Positions 1 through 8,507 are shown, counted from the stretch's first letter. The stretch is 64,000 nucleotides of DNA from Gloeocapsopsis dulcis (GCF_032163395.1 NZ_CP119968.1:1783501-1847500), one strand, 5' to 3'. Program-made: numbers and translations. The notes: a model not told the origin generated them from the letters alone.

Positions 1-602
1 GAACTGTGTGAAAATTGATAGCTGGAAATTCTTCTGCAGTTCAGAGGTGTTTTCATTACCTTGCTGTAATATATTGAAGTTCCCCAGATTTAGCCCTGGT
101 GTATATCTTTCTAACATTGGTTGTATAAATCCGATGGGTAACTAAAAAAGAATTAATTGAAGAAACACAGGGCAATTTTTCTTTAAATTGTTAGATACCT
201 GACTCATAATTGCTATATTAAAGATTGAAGGTCACAAGTAATCTAGCGCTCTAGCTGCCGTTGATTCATCGGAAACTTTACGGAAAAACCTCTCAAGAAC
301 TAAAATTTTTCCATTCGCTTTAGGTAAATTCACGGTAGTGTAATTAAGATTTCTGCTTTGTGAAGTGCAGCTAGCAGAAAAAATGGTCTTAATTTAGATT
401 GCTAAAACTTAATTCATCAAAACTTACGTAGATTTCAGTGACTTTTTGTGTAAACTCTATATGTGAAAATCTTGTTTTACTGAGAAAAACTAATATTTAT
501 TTAAGCTTTAGAATTAGGAATACTGTAAGCTGTAATTAAGTGAATCCGCACTAGTAAATTTACTGAGCAGTGCAAGAATCCCCTGGCGAAGTACTTTTTT
601 TG
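1..602. other. AT-rich non-coding stretch
   Basis: No open reading frame with recognisable protein features, no tRNA or rRNA motif and no convincing terminator was found on either strand. The stretch is AT-rich and lacks HIP1 octamers, unlike the coding DNA that follows. It probably holds the upstream region of a gene beyond the left edge and the downstream region of the acetyltransferase gene, which ends at 603. Confidence 0.4.
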
Positions 603-1145
603 CTATACAATGACCCGTTGTTTGATTGGTTGGGCGGGATTACCAGCATAAATTGTCATTGGTTCGAGCGATCGCCCAGCGACACTGCCAAGAGCTAATA
701 CAGCACCTTGACCGATAGTAACACCAGGTCCAACAACAGCACGAGCAGCAATCCAGCTACCTTCGGCAATGTAAATTGCTGCAGGGATCAGTTTGAAATC
801 AGGATCGCGCCAATCATGATTACCTGTGCAGAGATAGACATCTTGAGAAATGCAGACATGGCTTTCGATGTTAATCGGTGCAATATTATCGAGCCAAGCA
901 TTTTCGCCAATCCAAGTGTAATCACCCACAGTTAATCGCCAAGGAAATTTTACTCGTACTCCAGGTTTAATGCGTACTTGTTGACCGATTTTGGCACCAA
1001 ATATCCGTAGCAATAAGACTTTAAGTGCAGCAAAAGGTAGCCAATGAGTGCGAAACAGCGGTTCTCCGAGAAAATACCATAAAAGTTGTTTCCATAGCGG
1101 AGCACCAGTGGTATAAGTATCGAGAGTGTATTGATCGAGACGCAT
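603..1145 (-). CDS. WcaF-like acetyltransferase (left-handed beta-helix)
   Basis: Probable O-acetyltransferase that moves an acetyl group from acetyl-CoA to a sugar of an extracellular polysaccharide, of the WcaF/hexapeptide-repeat type. At 180 residues the length is normal for the family. The second half shows imperfect hexapeptide repeats (for example VGPGVTIGQGAVLALGSV) and the typical acceptor-site stretch CTGNHDWRDPDF, whose His is the usual catalytic base. It ends with the family-typical IYAGNPAQPIKQR. The ATG start at 1145 is the only good one. The gene lies on the same strand as the glycan cluster starting near 5.8 kb but is cut off from it by the Rpn/HNH patch, so it may be an outlying member of that cluster. 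Acceptor sugar unknown. Confidence 0.85.
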   Translation of the reverse strand: MRLDQYTLDTYTTGAPLWKQLLWYFLGEPLFRTHWLPFAALKVLLLRIFGAKIGQQVRIKPGVRVKFPWRLTVGDYTWIGENAWLDNIAPINIESHVCISQDVYLCTGNHDWRDPDFKLIPAAIYIAEGSWIAARAVVGPGVTIGQGAVLALGSVAGRSLEPMTIYAGNPAQPIKQRVIV

Positions 1146-1214
1146 ACTAAGTGGGTATTTGGGATAGCAGATATATTCTGACTCAAGATTTTACCAACTG
1201 CTGAACAAGGCATC

Positions 1215-1367
1215 ATGTGTGTAACCTTGTGCCAGTCTATAACTAATATGTTTACTTTGATTGCCGTTGTTCGGCTTGATGAGCGCACGGGAAACATCTT
1301 CATTTTAGCTGGCGATAATATACAAATAGAGATTTTTCGTAATGACCGTCGAAGGTTTTTGGAATGA
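1215..1367 (+). CDS. small DUF6888-type protein
   Basis: A 50-residue reading frame from ATG 1215 to TGA 1365. In the same frame the similarity-like sequence extends upstream to about 1188 (LPTAEQGI), with no ATG there, so the true start could be a rare codon or the 5' end may be damaged. The body reads VVRLDERTGNIFILAGDN followed by IQIEIF. From memory this is the pattern of small cyanobacterial proteins classed as DUF6888, which usually sit directly before a DUF6887 gene. The stop overlaps the ATG of the next gene as ATGA, a translational-coupling arrangement. Function is unknown; the paired layout resembles a toxin-antitoxin or other two-protein module. Confidence 0.55.
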   Translation: MCVTLCQSITNMFTLIAVVRLDERTGNIFILAGDNIQIEIFRNDRRRFLE

Positions 1368-1573
1368 AACCTAGCTTTGAAAATATGTCGAAGGCAGAGT
1401 TAAGAGCTTATCTAGTTGCTCATCCTAACGATCAGGAAGCATTTTATGCCTTTGTTGACCGCTTTACATTTGATGCAACTTCTGAAATTTATGATACGCC
1501 TCAATCTTCGGTTGAGGTGGAGAAAGTAGCAGCATTGATTCGCCATAAGGTTGAACAGGCAAAAAATAGTTAG
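1364..1573 (+). CDS. small DUF6887-type protein
   Basis: A 69-residue acidic, helical protein beginning MKPSFENMSKAELRAYL. The MSKAELRAYLVAHPNDQEAF pattern (a short helix, then an HPND/QEAF turn) is what I recall for DUF6887 proteins of cyanobacteria, which partner DUF6888. Its ATG overlaps the stop of the preceding small gene by four bases, so the two are almost certainly co-translated. The 3' end (1531 to about 1587) is repeated at 5633-5687, where the rest of the gene is missing. No catalytic motif is visible; function unknown. Confidence 0.65.
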   Translation: MKPSFENMSKAELRAYLVAHPNDQEAFYAFVDRFTFDATSEIYDTPQSSVEVEKVAALIRHKVEQAKNS

Positions 1574-1662
1574 TATGCGATCGCACATTGTATAGGAATA
1601 ATACTTCTTATCCTGCTGAGGAAACTTCATTGATAGCTCATCACTCTATTTACGATGCAACT

Positions 1663-2643
1663 TCAGTGACTCCTTGAGTGCTGCTCTAACCAAGTCTGTA
1701 AGTCAGAGGCATCAGTAAAGTCTAATAAAGCTTCGCCTAATGTTTCTAACTGCACAAGTGACAAACTACGAATCTGTGCTTGTAACGTAGAATCCATCGC
1801 ACCAATACGGCGATTGAGTTGGCGGAGAATGAGTGAGATTGCTTCTTCTTGTCTACCTTCTTGTCTACCTTCTTGTTTACCTTCTTGTTTACCTTCTTGT
1901 TTACCTTCTTGTCTACCTTGTTCAATACCACGTTCCATCCAACTGGTGACAATTTCCATGACTTCCTCCTGTTGAACTGATCCCAGTGTACTCAGTTGTG
2001 TTTGAAATAGCTGTTCTTCTTGGGCATTGAGGCGTAAGTAGGTATCAATAAAACCAGATATCAGTTGCATTCGTGCTGGCTCTAGACGCAGTGTTGCGAG
2101 TAACCGGAGACATTCTAATTTTACTGTTGGTCTATCTTGGGGCTGAATCTGCATCTTTGCCATTAGTGCGGCAGCGATGGGGTTTTCTTGTCGCAGATAC
2201 TCTCGCCAGTGCAGACGGTTGAGTTGAATGACACTGTAGTTGAATTCGAGAATTATTTTGTCGGGAAAGCTGACTTGATGTGAGGTTGGTTCGCTGCGTT
2301 GTGGTGTGTTGTAAGAAAATAGAACTATCGGGTAGACGGGGAGTGCGTATTTATCGTAGAGTCGCGCAAAGTAACGAAACATCCTTCTACCAAAATCGGC
2401 TTGTGGTTGCGATTGGTGTTCGCAGTGGATTAAAAAGAAGGAATCTTGATTTCTCAACTTAGCTTTGGCGATGAGATCAACTTCGCGGCGTTCTCCTGAG
2501 GTGACATCACTGAACAGTTCTTTGTCTAAGAATGTAATTGAGTCGTGTTCGAGGTAGGTAATAACGGTGGGGAAGAATAGTTCAATGAATTCCCAAAAGA
2601 ATGTTGTCAGTAGTTCTTTAAAGAGGCGATCGTGGTCAATCAT
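1663..2643 (-). CDS. Rpn family nuclease / DUF4351 protein (copy 1)
   Basis: A 326-residue member of the cyanobacterial Rpn/PD-(D/E)XK transposase-like family with a C-terminal DUF4351. The N-terminus (HDRLFKELLTTFFWEFIELF) and the segment REVDLIAKAK followed by FFLIHCEHQS carry the acidic and Glu-x-Gln residues expected of the nuclease fold. Residues around 240-265 are a low-complexity tether of EGKQ/EGRQ units, encoded by tandem 12-base repeats. The C-terminal ~60 residues (LILRQLNRRIG to LEQH) match DUF4351. The family is linked to RecA-independent recombination in E. coli Rpn proteins; the role in cyanobacteria is unproven. A near-identical paralogue lies at 3533-4489 in the same orientation. 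Confidence 0.85.
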   Translation of the reverse strand: MIDHDRLFKELLTTFFWEFIELFFPTVITYLEHDSITFLDKELFSDVTSGERREVDLIAKAKLRNQDSFFLIHCEHQSQPQADFGRRMFRYFARLYDKYALPVYPIVLFSYNTPQRSEPTSHQVSFPDKIILEFNYSVIQLNRLHWREYLRQENPIAAALMAKMQIQPQDRPTVKLECLRLLATLRLEPARMQLISGFIDTYLRLNAQEEQLFQTQLSTLGSVQQEEVMEIVTSWMERGIEQGRQEGKQEGKQEGKQEGRQEGRQEEAISLILRQLNRRIGAMDSTLQAQIRSLSLVQLETLGEALLDFTDASDLQTWLEQHSRSH

Positions 2644-2756
2644 GCATGAAACGAGTTTGCTGTATAGCTGAAGAATGGATTAGGCAGTGCGATCGCACGC
2701 TAACTACTCATATACAGCTAAAATGATAGTCAGATGTAATCTAGTTTAAAGATAGC

Positions 2757-3104
2757 GTGGCTAAAATTGTCATCGAAGTTTCTGAAGAACTTTCTGAACA
2801 GTTGCACAAAGTAGGCGATCGCTTACCTGAATTATTGGCTCTTAGCCTACAACAACCAGCCTTGCCTAGCCATATTTATAGTTACATCTTAAATTTTCTA
2901 GCAAGTAATCCTACACCTGAGCAAATTGTAGCTTTTAGTCCAACACCTGAAATGCAAGCGCGTTTGCGTACTTTACTTGTACGAGAGCGTTCTGATGAAA
3001 TTACAGATGTAGAACGTGTCGAACTTGACGAGTATGAAAAAATCGAACATTTAGTACTTTTACTCAAAGCTGGCAGCCTGCCTTATCATAGTCACAGCTT
3101 GTGA
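2757..3104 (+). CDS. small protein coupled to HNH nuclease
   Basis: A 115-residue acidic protein starting at GTG 2757. The first residues (AKIVIEVSEELSEQL) look like the strand-helix start of an antitoxin-type or DUF-type small protein, and the C-terminus is rich in Glu/Asp (DEITDVERVELDEYEKIEHL). No catalytic motif is visible. Its TGA stop lies inside the GTG start region of the downstream HNH gene (a four-base GTGA overlap), so the two products are probably made together. Cyanobacterial genomes often carry such a pair; whether the small protein restrains, targets or assembles with the nuclease is unknown. Confidence 0.75.
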   Translation: MAKIVIEVSEELSEQLHKVGDRLPELLALSLQQPALPSHIYSYILNFLASNPTPEQIVAFSPTPEMQARLRTLLVRERSDEITDVERVELDEYEKIEHLVLLLKAGSLPYHSHSL

Positions 3105-3520
3105 GTGCAACTTACATTTCTGCTGCTCTGCGCCGCTTCGTTGCCGAACGAGCCAACTACTGCTGTGAGTATTGTTTACTGCCTGCAGAGGTTGCTTTCT
3201 TCTCGCATGAAGTCGATCATGTAATTCCAGAAAAGCATGGTGGAGCTACTGATGCGAATAATTTAGCATTTGCCTGCTGGCGGTGTAATCGCCGCAAGGG
3301 TGCAGATCTAGGTTCTTTTGACCCGCAAACGGGAGCTTTTAGCTTTATATTCAATCCACGCACACAGAACTGGAGTGAACACTTTATGTTTGAGGAAATA
3401 AGACTTATAGGATTGACTATTGAAGGACGAACAACTATTGCTTTATTGCAGTTAAATACTCACGAACGGTTAGCAGAAAGGCAGCGTTTACTGAAATTGG
3501 ATTGCGAGAAGGAAAACTAG
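3101..3520 (+). CDS. HNH endonuclease
   Basis: A 139-residue HNH nuclease. A CCEYC pair near residue 24 and a CWRC pair near residue 63 form the structural zinc site. The catalytic core lies between them: HEVDHVIPEKHGG, then NNLAFACWRCNRRKG. This is the compact layout of single-domain HNH proteins. It starts with GTG at 3101, overlapping the stop of its small partner. The gene is in the opposite orientation to the two flanking Rpn/DUF4351 copies. Substrate unknown; DNA cleavage is the family expectation. Confidence 0.9.
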   Translation: MSATYISAALRRFVAERANYCCEYCLLPAEVAFFSHEVDHVIPEKHGGATDANNLAFACWRCNRRKGADLGSFDPQTGAFSFIFNPRTQNWSEHFMFEEIRLIGLTIEGRTTIALLQLNTHERLAERQRLLKLDCEKEN

Positions 3521-3532
3521 CGCTAGTGTAAC

Positions 3533-4489
3533 TTAATTACTACTGGAGTGCTGCTCTAACCAAGTCTGTAAGTCAGAAGCATCAGTAAAGTCTAATAAAG
3601 CTTCGCCTAACTCTTCTAATTGCGAAAGCAATAAACTACGAATCTGTGCTTGTAATTGTGAATCGACTGAACCGATCCGGCGATTGAGTAGACGCAGGAT
3701 CAGCGATCGCGCTTCTTCCTGTTTACCTTCTTGCTTACCTTCCTGTCTACCTTCCTGTCTACCTTGTTCAATTCCACGTTCCATCCAACTGGTGACGATT
3801 TCCATGACTTCCTCCTGTTGAAATAATTCCAGTGTACTCAGTTGTGTTTGAAAGAGTTGTTCTTCTTGGGCGTTGAGGCGCAGGTAGGTATCGATAAAAC
3901 CTGAAATCAGCTGCATTCTGGCTGGATCTAACCGCAGTGTTGCTAGTAGACGGAGACATTCTAATTTTACTGTTGGTCTATCTTGGGGCTGAATCTGCAT
4001 TTTTGCCATCAGTGCGGCAGCGATGGGGTTTTCTTGTCGCAGATATTCTCGCCAGTGCAGACGGTTGAGTTGGATGACACTGTAGTTGAATTCGAGGATT
4101 GTTTTGTCGGGGAATATCACTTGGTGTGAGGTTGGTTCGCTGCGTTGTGGGGTGTTGTAGGAAAAGAGAACTATGGGGTAGACGGGGAGGGCGTATTTTT
4201 CATATAAACGTGCGAAGTAGTGAAACATCCTTCTGCCAAAATCGGCTGCGGGGTGCGATTGGTGTTCGCAGTGGATTAGGAAAAATGTCTCTTGTCCTCT
4301 AAACTTGGCTTGGGCAACTAAATCAACTTCGCGGCGTTCTCCTGATGTGACATCACTGAAGAGTTCTTTGTCTAAGAATGTAATTGAGTCGCGTTCTAGA
4401 TAAGTAGTGACAGCAGGAAAGAATAGTTCGATAAATTCCCAAAAGAATGTGGTGAGCAGTTCTTTGAAGAGGCGATCGTGGTCTATCAT
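3533..4489 (-). CDS. Rpn family nuclease / DUF4351 protein (copy 2)
   Basis: A 318-residue paralogue of the protein encoded at 1663-2643, with the same order: an N-terminal nuclease-like domain (REVDLVAQAKFR, then FFLIHCEHQS), a long helical middle, a shorter EGRQ/EGKQ tether, and DUF4351. The predicted active-site residues are kept in both copies. It begins with ATG 4489. Differences cluster in the nuclease segment and tether, so the copies could have slightly different specificity, but the simplest reading is a recent duplication. Confidence 0.85.
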   Translation of the reverse strand: MIDHDRLFKELLTTFFWEFIELFFPAVTTYLERDSITFLDKELFSDVTSGERREVDLVAQAKFRGQETFFLIHCEHQSHPAADFGRRMFHYFARLYEKYALPVYPIVLFSYNTPQRSEPTSHQVIFPDKTILEFNYSVIQLNRLHWREYLRQENPIAAALMAKMQIQPQDRPTVKLECLRLLATLRLDPARMQLISGFIDTYLRLNAQEEQLFQTQLSTLELFQQEEVMEIVTSWMERGIEQGRQEGRQEGKQEGKQEEARSLILRLLNRRIGSVDSQLQAQIRSLLLSQLEELGEALLDFTDASDLQTWLEQHSSSN

Positions 4490-4542
4490 GCATTATACGA
4501 ACTTTTAAAGTTATATTTTCATATTAATTTTTCAAAAACAGA

Positions 4543-5553
4543 CTATGGTTTCAAAGCTGAAAACCTGGCTAAATTTTGACTACAAGCTGTTGATTGACGT
4601 TTCATACAAAGTTGTTGAAAGAGTAATTCGGCGGCTGCTTGATTTCCTGCTACGCTCAGATGTACTTGATCTCGAAAATAAGTTACTACGGTAGCTGGTG
4701 GTAAGTTTGACCAGTTTGTGTGAGTATCAATTACAGGAATCTCTAGAGATTTTAACAGTTGAAAAAACTCAGATTTGTAAGGAGGAGAATTGAAGTTAGG
4801 AAGTAAATCTGCTCGGTTGGGTGTATATAAAACAAAGACTGGAATATTCTCAGTACGAAGTCGATTTACTATGTTTTTGAAGCTCTCCATGTTTTGCTCG
4901 AACTGAAGTTTTTGTTGATTTGATGCTACTTCTGGAATTTCAGTAGAAGATGAGTTGAGCTTGAGAAGGCGAGTTGTTTTGGGTAAAGCGTAGCGAGAAA
5001 CAAGTTCTTGAATCGCCAAAAGAGGTGCTTGGTTCGGATAATTTGGATCGCGTCCAACTCGTTCACTGGTACTTTTAGGTTGGATTAAATCGTGAGTACC
5101 GATTTGTAAAATAACCGCATCTGCTTGAAATGTACCAAATTTACGCAAATATCCGAGTTGATTGCCAATCCCCCAAGAACCGGCTGAAGCATTGAGAACT
5201 TGAGTAGAATCTTGAGATGTGGATAATTTTGCTTTGAAAAGTTCTGAAAGAATTTGACTTTGGTCTGTTGGATTGCCACCATTAAGAACAGAATCACCAA
5301 TCATGAGAATTCTGAGTGTTCCTTGTGGCTTTTCTAGAGTAATTGGTTCTGAACGTTGCGAGTATTGGTTGTATTCAATTGTTTTACCAAAGCGAGATAG
5401 TTTTTGATTAGGTTGAAAGCGGTAGCCAGTATCAGCATCTGCTTGCGATAAGACAGGATTACCTAAGCCAAAGGCAAGTCTTAAAGCGATCTCGGTTGCT
5501 GTTAAGGCAATAATGGCAATACTAGGTATCCAGTAAGTAGTAGAGAACTTCAT
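4543..5553 (-). CDS. SGNH/GDSL-family hydrolase, membrane-anchored
   Basis: A 336-residue protein with one N-terminal hydrophobic segment (WIPSIAIIALTATEIALRLA) and then an SGNH hydrolase domain. Block I is MIGDSVLNGG (nucleophile Ser); block III is probably the ILQIGTHDL stretch; the Asp-His pair is in DQVHLSVAGNQAA near the C-terminus. Such proteins remove or transfer acyl groups on extracellular polysaccharides or lipids. It lies directly upstream (in map order) of the glycan cluster and on the same strand, so deacetylation or acetyl transfer on the same polymer is a reasonable inference. Substrate not determinable. Confidence 0.8.
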   Translation of the reverse strand: MKFSTTYWIPSIAIIALTATEIALRLAFGLGNPVLSQADADTGYRFQPNQKLSRFGKTIEYNQYSQRSEPITLEKPQGTLRILMIGDSVLNGGNPTDQSQILSELFKAKLSTSQDSTQVLNASAGSWGIGNQLGYLRKFGTFQADAVILQIGTHDLIQPKSTSERVGRDPNYPNQAPLLAIQELVSRYALPKTTRLLKLNSSSTEIPEVASNQQKLQFEQNMESFKNIVNRLRTENIPVFVLYTPNRADLLPNFNSPPYKSEFFQLLKSLEIPVIDTHTNWSNLPPATVVTYFRDQVHLSVAGNQAAAELLFQQLCMKRQSTACSQNLARFSALKP

Positions 5554-5632
5554 AGTATTGTATTAGCGTGATGGAGGGCGTAATCATTTAAACTGAAGCG
5601 CAGATACTGTTGTGGAAGATACGCAGTGTTAC

Positions 5633-5687
5633 AGCATTGATTCGCCAGAAGGTTGAACAGGCAAAACTAGTTAGTATGCGATCGCAC
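5633..5687 (+). pseudogene. duplicated 3' scrap of the DUF6887-type gene
   Basis: These ~55 bases repeat the end of the gene at 1364-1573 and the bases just after it (compare 1531-1586), including the GTTGAACAGGCAAAA core and a following HIP1 site. There is a one-base substitution and a small deletion near the stop. Nothing else of the gene is present. The two copies are direct repeats bounding the 1.6-5.6 kb accessory patch. Confidence 0.75.
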
Positions 5688-5788
5688 GTCTAATCGGAAT
5701 AACGCTGAGTAATACCAAAATAAAAGCAGGATTACTATCTGAGCCTAAGTGCGACCTTTCAAACTTGCGAGAAAAAACACTCATTTGT

Positions 5789-6613
5789 TTATTTTGTTAG
5801 CAAGCTAGTAGCTACATTTCCATCAGGATATTTTGTCTCTAAATTTTGATGTTGGTTTATTTCAGCTTCTATTAAGCGAATAGAGAGAAGAATTTCAGCT
5901 AAAGCACGTTGGAAGGCGTAGTACCAACCAGCCCAGCCGTCTAGGATACCTCTGTTGATGATTAAGCAATAAAATAAAATTGCAAAAGGAGCTAAGATTT
6001 TTTGTTTTCGGATGCGATCGCCGAAGCTAAGTTCTTGAGTAGGAGTCTCTAGTAGTTTTTTTGCCTCGATGATCATGTAGCGATCTTGTGCCCATAGCCA
6101 TCTGGTTAAAGGTTTGCGATCGTCATGATAGATATAAGATGAGAGCATGGCGGACTTGCCATTTATCTGTAATAACTGTGTATGTCCGTCATCAATGTAA
6201 ATAGCTTTATCTCTTTTAAAGAGAACTTCACGCGGCGGAAGTAGTGTACCTTGTAGAGGTTTACCAAAAACGCAGTATTTGAATTTAACAAAGTAGCTAT
6301 CTACTAATGAATCTTTTGAGAGAGCATTGATTTCAGTAATTAAGCCCTCTGTAAGAATATAGTCTGCATCTAGCGACAATACCCATTCTGTTTTGACCTG
6401 CTGTAAGCCATAGTTCCATTGGTTAGTGTGCGTATCAAATTTTCGCTGAAATATTTGAACTTGAGTGTATGAGCGCAGAATGTCTATAGTTACGTCAGAA
6501 CTGTAACTGTCAATAACTATTATTTGTTTTGCCCAAGTTAGATGCTGAAGCGTACGGTGAATGTTGGCAGCTTCGTTGAATGTAAGGATAAGGGGAGTTA
6601 TCTGTTCAAGCAT
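5789..6613 (-). CDS. family 2 glycosyltransferase (WaaE/KdtX-like)
   Basis: A 274-residue GT-A fold enzyme. The N-terminus ITPLILTFNEAANIHRTL and the IIVIDSYSSD stretch are the donor-binding strand and loop of GT2 enzymes. WVLSLDADYIL is the metal-binding DxD region and is well preserved. The later FGKPLQGTLLPPRE and HDDRKPLTRWLWAQ blocks are typical of the WaaE group, which adds a sugar to lipopolysaccharide core. A hydrophobic stretch near residue 205 suggests membrane contact. This is the last gene in transcription order of the glycan cluster. Sugar donor and acceptor unknown. Confidence 0.88.
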   Translation of the reverse strand: MLEQITPLILTFNEAANIHRTLQHLTWAKQIIVIDSYSSDVTIDILRSYTQVQIFQRKFDTHTNQWNYGLQQVKTEWVLSLDADYILTEGLITEINALSKDSLVDSYFVKFKYCVFGKPLQGTLLPPREVLFKRDKAIYIDDGHTQLLQINGKSAMLSSYIYHDDRKPLTRWLWAQDRYMIIEAKKLLETPTQELSFGDRIRKQKILAPFAILFYCLIINRGILDGWAGWYYAFQRALAEILLSIRLIEAEINQHQNLETKYPDGNVATSLLTK

Positions 6614-6647
6614 TGATTTTAGTTAGGATATTGCTGTATTTTTTAGC

Positions 6648-7295
6648 TCAAGCCTCTATAAAGGAGCTAGAACATAGCATCGATTTCCATAAGTAAGGAA
6701 ATCTGCCAGCAAATTTGAAGTTGAGATTTGTAAAGCCTTCTTCTTGTAGTAAAGCAGTCAGCGTTTTTACAGAAAAAAACTTCACATGACCACCATCCCA
6801 AAGAGCCGTGAAATGACCATCCATTTTTCCTGAAATAGCCATTACTACATTTTTGAAGTAACCGTGATAGGGGGTAGTGATGATTAAACGACCATGTCGC
6901 TTCAAGCATCTTTTAGCTGCCTTTAATAACTCTCTGGGGTAAAGTAAGTGTTCAATTACTTCAGAAGAAATAACAATATCAAATGAATGTTCTAGTTTTT
7001 CATAGGGCAACTCGTATATGCTTGCTTGAATAAATTGGCAACTAGGGAAGTTTAGAGTAGCAAAGTTATAACCTGATTCAGATGCTTCAACTCCAACGAC
7101 TTCATATCCTTGTTGTGCAACTAAGTTACTGAGACTTCCGTTACCACAACCTAGATCAAGAATACGTAGTTTTTGTTGACTGGTAGGGGTTGCTTTAGAA
7201 AGTATTTCTAGAAGAGGAGAGAGCAAATAGGTATGATGATGTCCTGAATTACTATCCACATAAGAATATTCATACTTGCTAGAAGTTGTTTCCAT
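6648..7295 (-). CDS. class I SAM-dependent methyltransferase (UbiG-like)
   Basis: A Rossmann-fold methyltransferase of about 215 residues. Motif I is ILDLGCGNGSLS, the acidic end of strand 2 is VVGVEASESG, and the strand-4 region is FDIVISSEVIEHL. The C-terminal half (TTPYHGYFKN, then MDGHFTALWDGGHVKFFS) is typical of sugar or lipid methyltransferases in glycan loci. I prefer ATG 7295; a TTG at 7313 directly follows the stop of the upstream gene and would add six residues. It probably O-methylates a sugar of the exported polymer. Confidence 0.85.
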   Translation of the reverse strand: METTSSKYEYSYVDSNSGHHHTYLLSPLLEILSKATPTSQQKLRILDLGCGNGSLSNLVAQQGYEVVGVEASESGYNFATLNFPSCQFIQASIYELPYEKLEHSFDIVISSEVIEHLLYPRELLKAAKRCLKRHGRLIITTPYHGYFKNVVMAISGKMDGHFTALWDGGHVKFFSVKTLTALLQEEGFTNLNFKFAGRFPYLWKSMLCSSSFIEA

Positions 7296-7313
7296 AAATT
7301 TGTTGAAACTCAA

Positions 7314-8507
7314 TTAATAAAGGGTAGGTATAGGCTCTCGTTTAAGGATGGCTGTATATACCTCACTCAGGTTCGAGGCAATACGATCCCAAGTATATTT
7401 CTCAAGAATTAGTTGACGACCCCAATCGCCCATCTGCTGCAAATTCGTCTCCCCAGCTAAGGCTTGGTTTAAAGCTTCAGAAATATGACGAATATCGAGG
7501 GAAGTTACATAGCCAACTTGATGCTGGCGAACAACCTCAGAAAGCGCAACCTCATCGCTGATTAATACAGGTAAACCTGCAGCTAGGGCTTCTAAGACCG
7601 CTATTCCAAAATTTTCTGAATACGAGGTCAAGACAAATAGGTCAGACCCTTGCAGAACGATGTCTTTTTCAACACCGCTGACAAACCCAAGCCAGTAAGT
7701 ACGATCAGATAAATTATGGTATTCTATTAACCGATGGACTTCTTGTTCGTAGTCAGGGCTACCTTCGCCTGCAATGACTAGGCTGAACTGATAGCCTCTT
7801 AAGTTAGCTAAGGCAGGAATGAGAAGATCTAGACCTTTTTTAGGGTGAATACGACCAAGAAACAGCAAGATAGGCTGGCTATCTGATAATTTAAGTTTTT
7901 GTCTTAACTTTTCTCTAGCCTTAAAAATAACTGCGGGTGAAGTTATACCTAAAGGAATAACAGATGATGGGGCTATCAGTTTTAGAGAAGCGGTTTCTTG
8001 GGCTTCTGCAAAAGCAGTAAAATGAACCGCTTTACTGCTATTTAAGTTGCGTTGTTCAATTAACTTTAAGTAGATCTGTTTCTTCAGGGCTTGTTGTTTT
8101 AGAGACCAACGATTCAGTAATCCATGGGGACTAACTAAGTAAGGATGATTGTGCTGACGAGCGATCGCCATTCCTATAGTTGAGGGATAGGAAAAAATAG
8201 CATGAATATGCAGCAAATCATAGTCATAGAGATGCTGCTGTAACCAGTTAGTTAAAGACCAAGAAACGGCAAATTCTCTAATTGCAGCTATTCCAGGAGA
8301 AAGTCGCGGAAAAAACCAGACTGGAACATCTGCATAGGTAACTTGTTGTTCTAAAGGAACTTCTAATAGCCCTGAACCATTATCGTTAGTCGTTGCAATT
8401 TCTGACTCAATACCTTGACGCTGTAGTGCCTTGACCATCTCTAAAACTGCTCGACTAGGTCCACCTCGAATAGGTGCTACGGAAGGAATAATATGCAGGA
8501 TTTTCAC
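7314..8507 (-). CDS. family 4 glycosyltransferase
   Basis: A 397-residue GT-B glycosyltransferase. The N-terminal glycine-rich loop is PSVAPIRGGPSRAV. The C-terminal donor-binding domain shows LFLGRIHPKKGLDLL, LVIAGEGSPDYE and the EX7E-type motif in SENFGIAVLEALAAGLPVL. The last GT4 helix region ends near EKYTWDRIASNL. Its stop codon touches the next methyltransferase gene, so the two are co-transcribed. It probably adds one sugar to the lipid-linked repeat on the cytoplasmic side. Confidence 0.92.
   Translation of the reverse strand: MKILHIIPSVAPIRGGPSRAVLEMVKALQRQGIESEIATTNDNGSGLLEVPLEQQVTYADVPVWFFPRLSPGIAAIREFAVSWSLTNWLQQHLYDYDLLHIHAIFSYPSTIGMAIARQHNHPYLVSPHGLLNRWSLKQQALKKQIYLKLIEQRNLNSSKAVHFTAFAEAQETASLKLIAPSSVIPLGITSPAVIFKAREKLRQKLKLSDSQPILLFLGRIHPKKGLDLLIPALANLRGYQFSLVIAGEGSPDYEQEVHRLIEYHNLSDRTYWLGFVSGVEKDIVLQGSDLFVLTSYSENFGIAVLEALAAGLPVLISDEVALSEVVRQHQVGYVTSLDIRHISEALNQALAGETNLQQMGDWGRQLILEKYTWDRIASNLSEVYTAILKREPIPTLY

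Larger units (their letters stand above)
1663..4489. repeat. direct repeat pair of ~960 bp (Rpn/DUF4351 genes)
   Basis: The genes at 1663-2643 and 3533-4489 are direct repeats that agree closely over almost their whole length, including long identical DNA stretches such as the DUF4351 end and the central part. They differ mainly in the number of EGKQ/EGRQ units and in scattered substitutions. They flank the two-gene module at 2757-3520. Recombination between them would delete or duplicate that module. Confidence 0.85.

Noticed and set aside
1855-1915. CRISPR-like or minisatellite repeats of 12 bases in the Rpn gene
   Set aside because: They are in-frame EGKQ/EGRQ codon repeats of a protein tether; there are no spacers.
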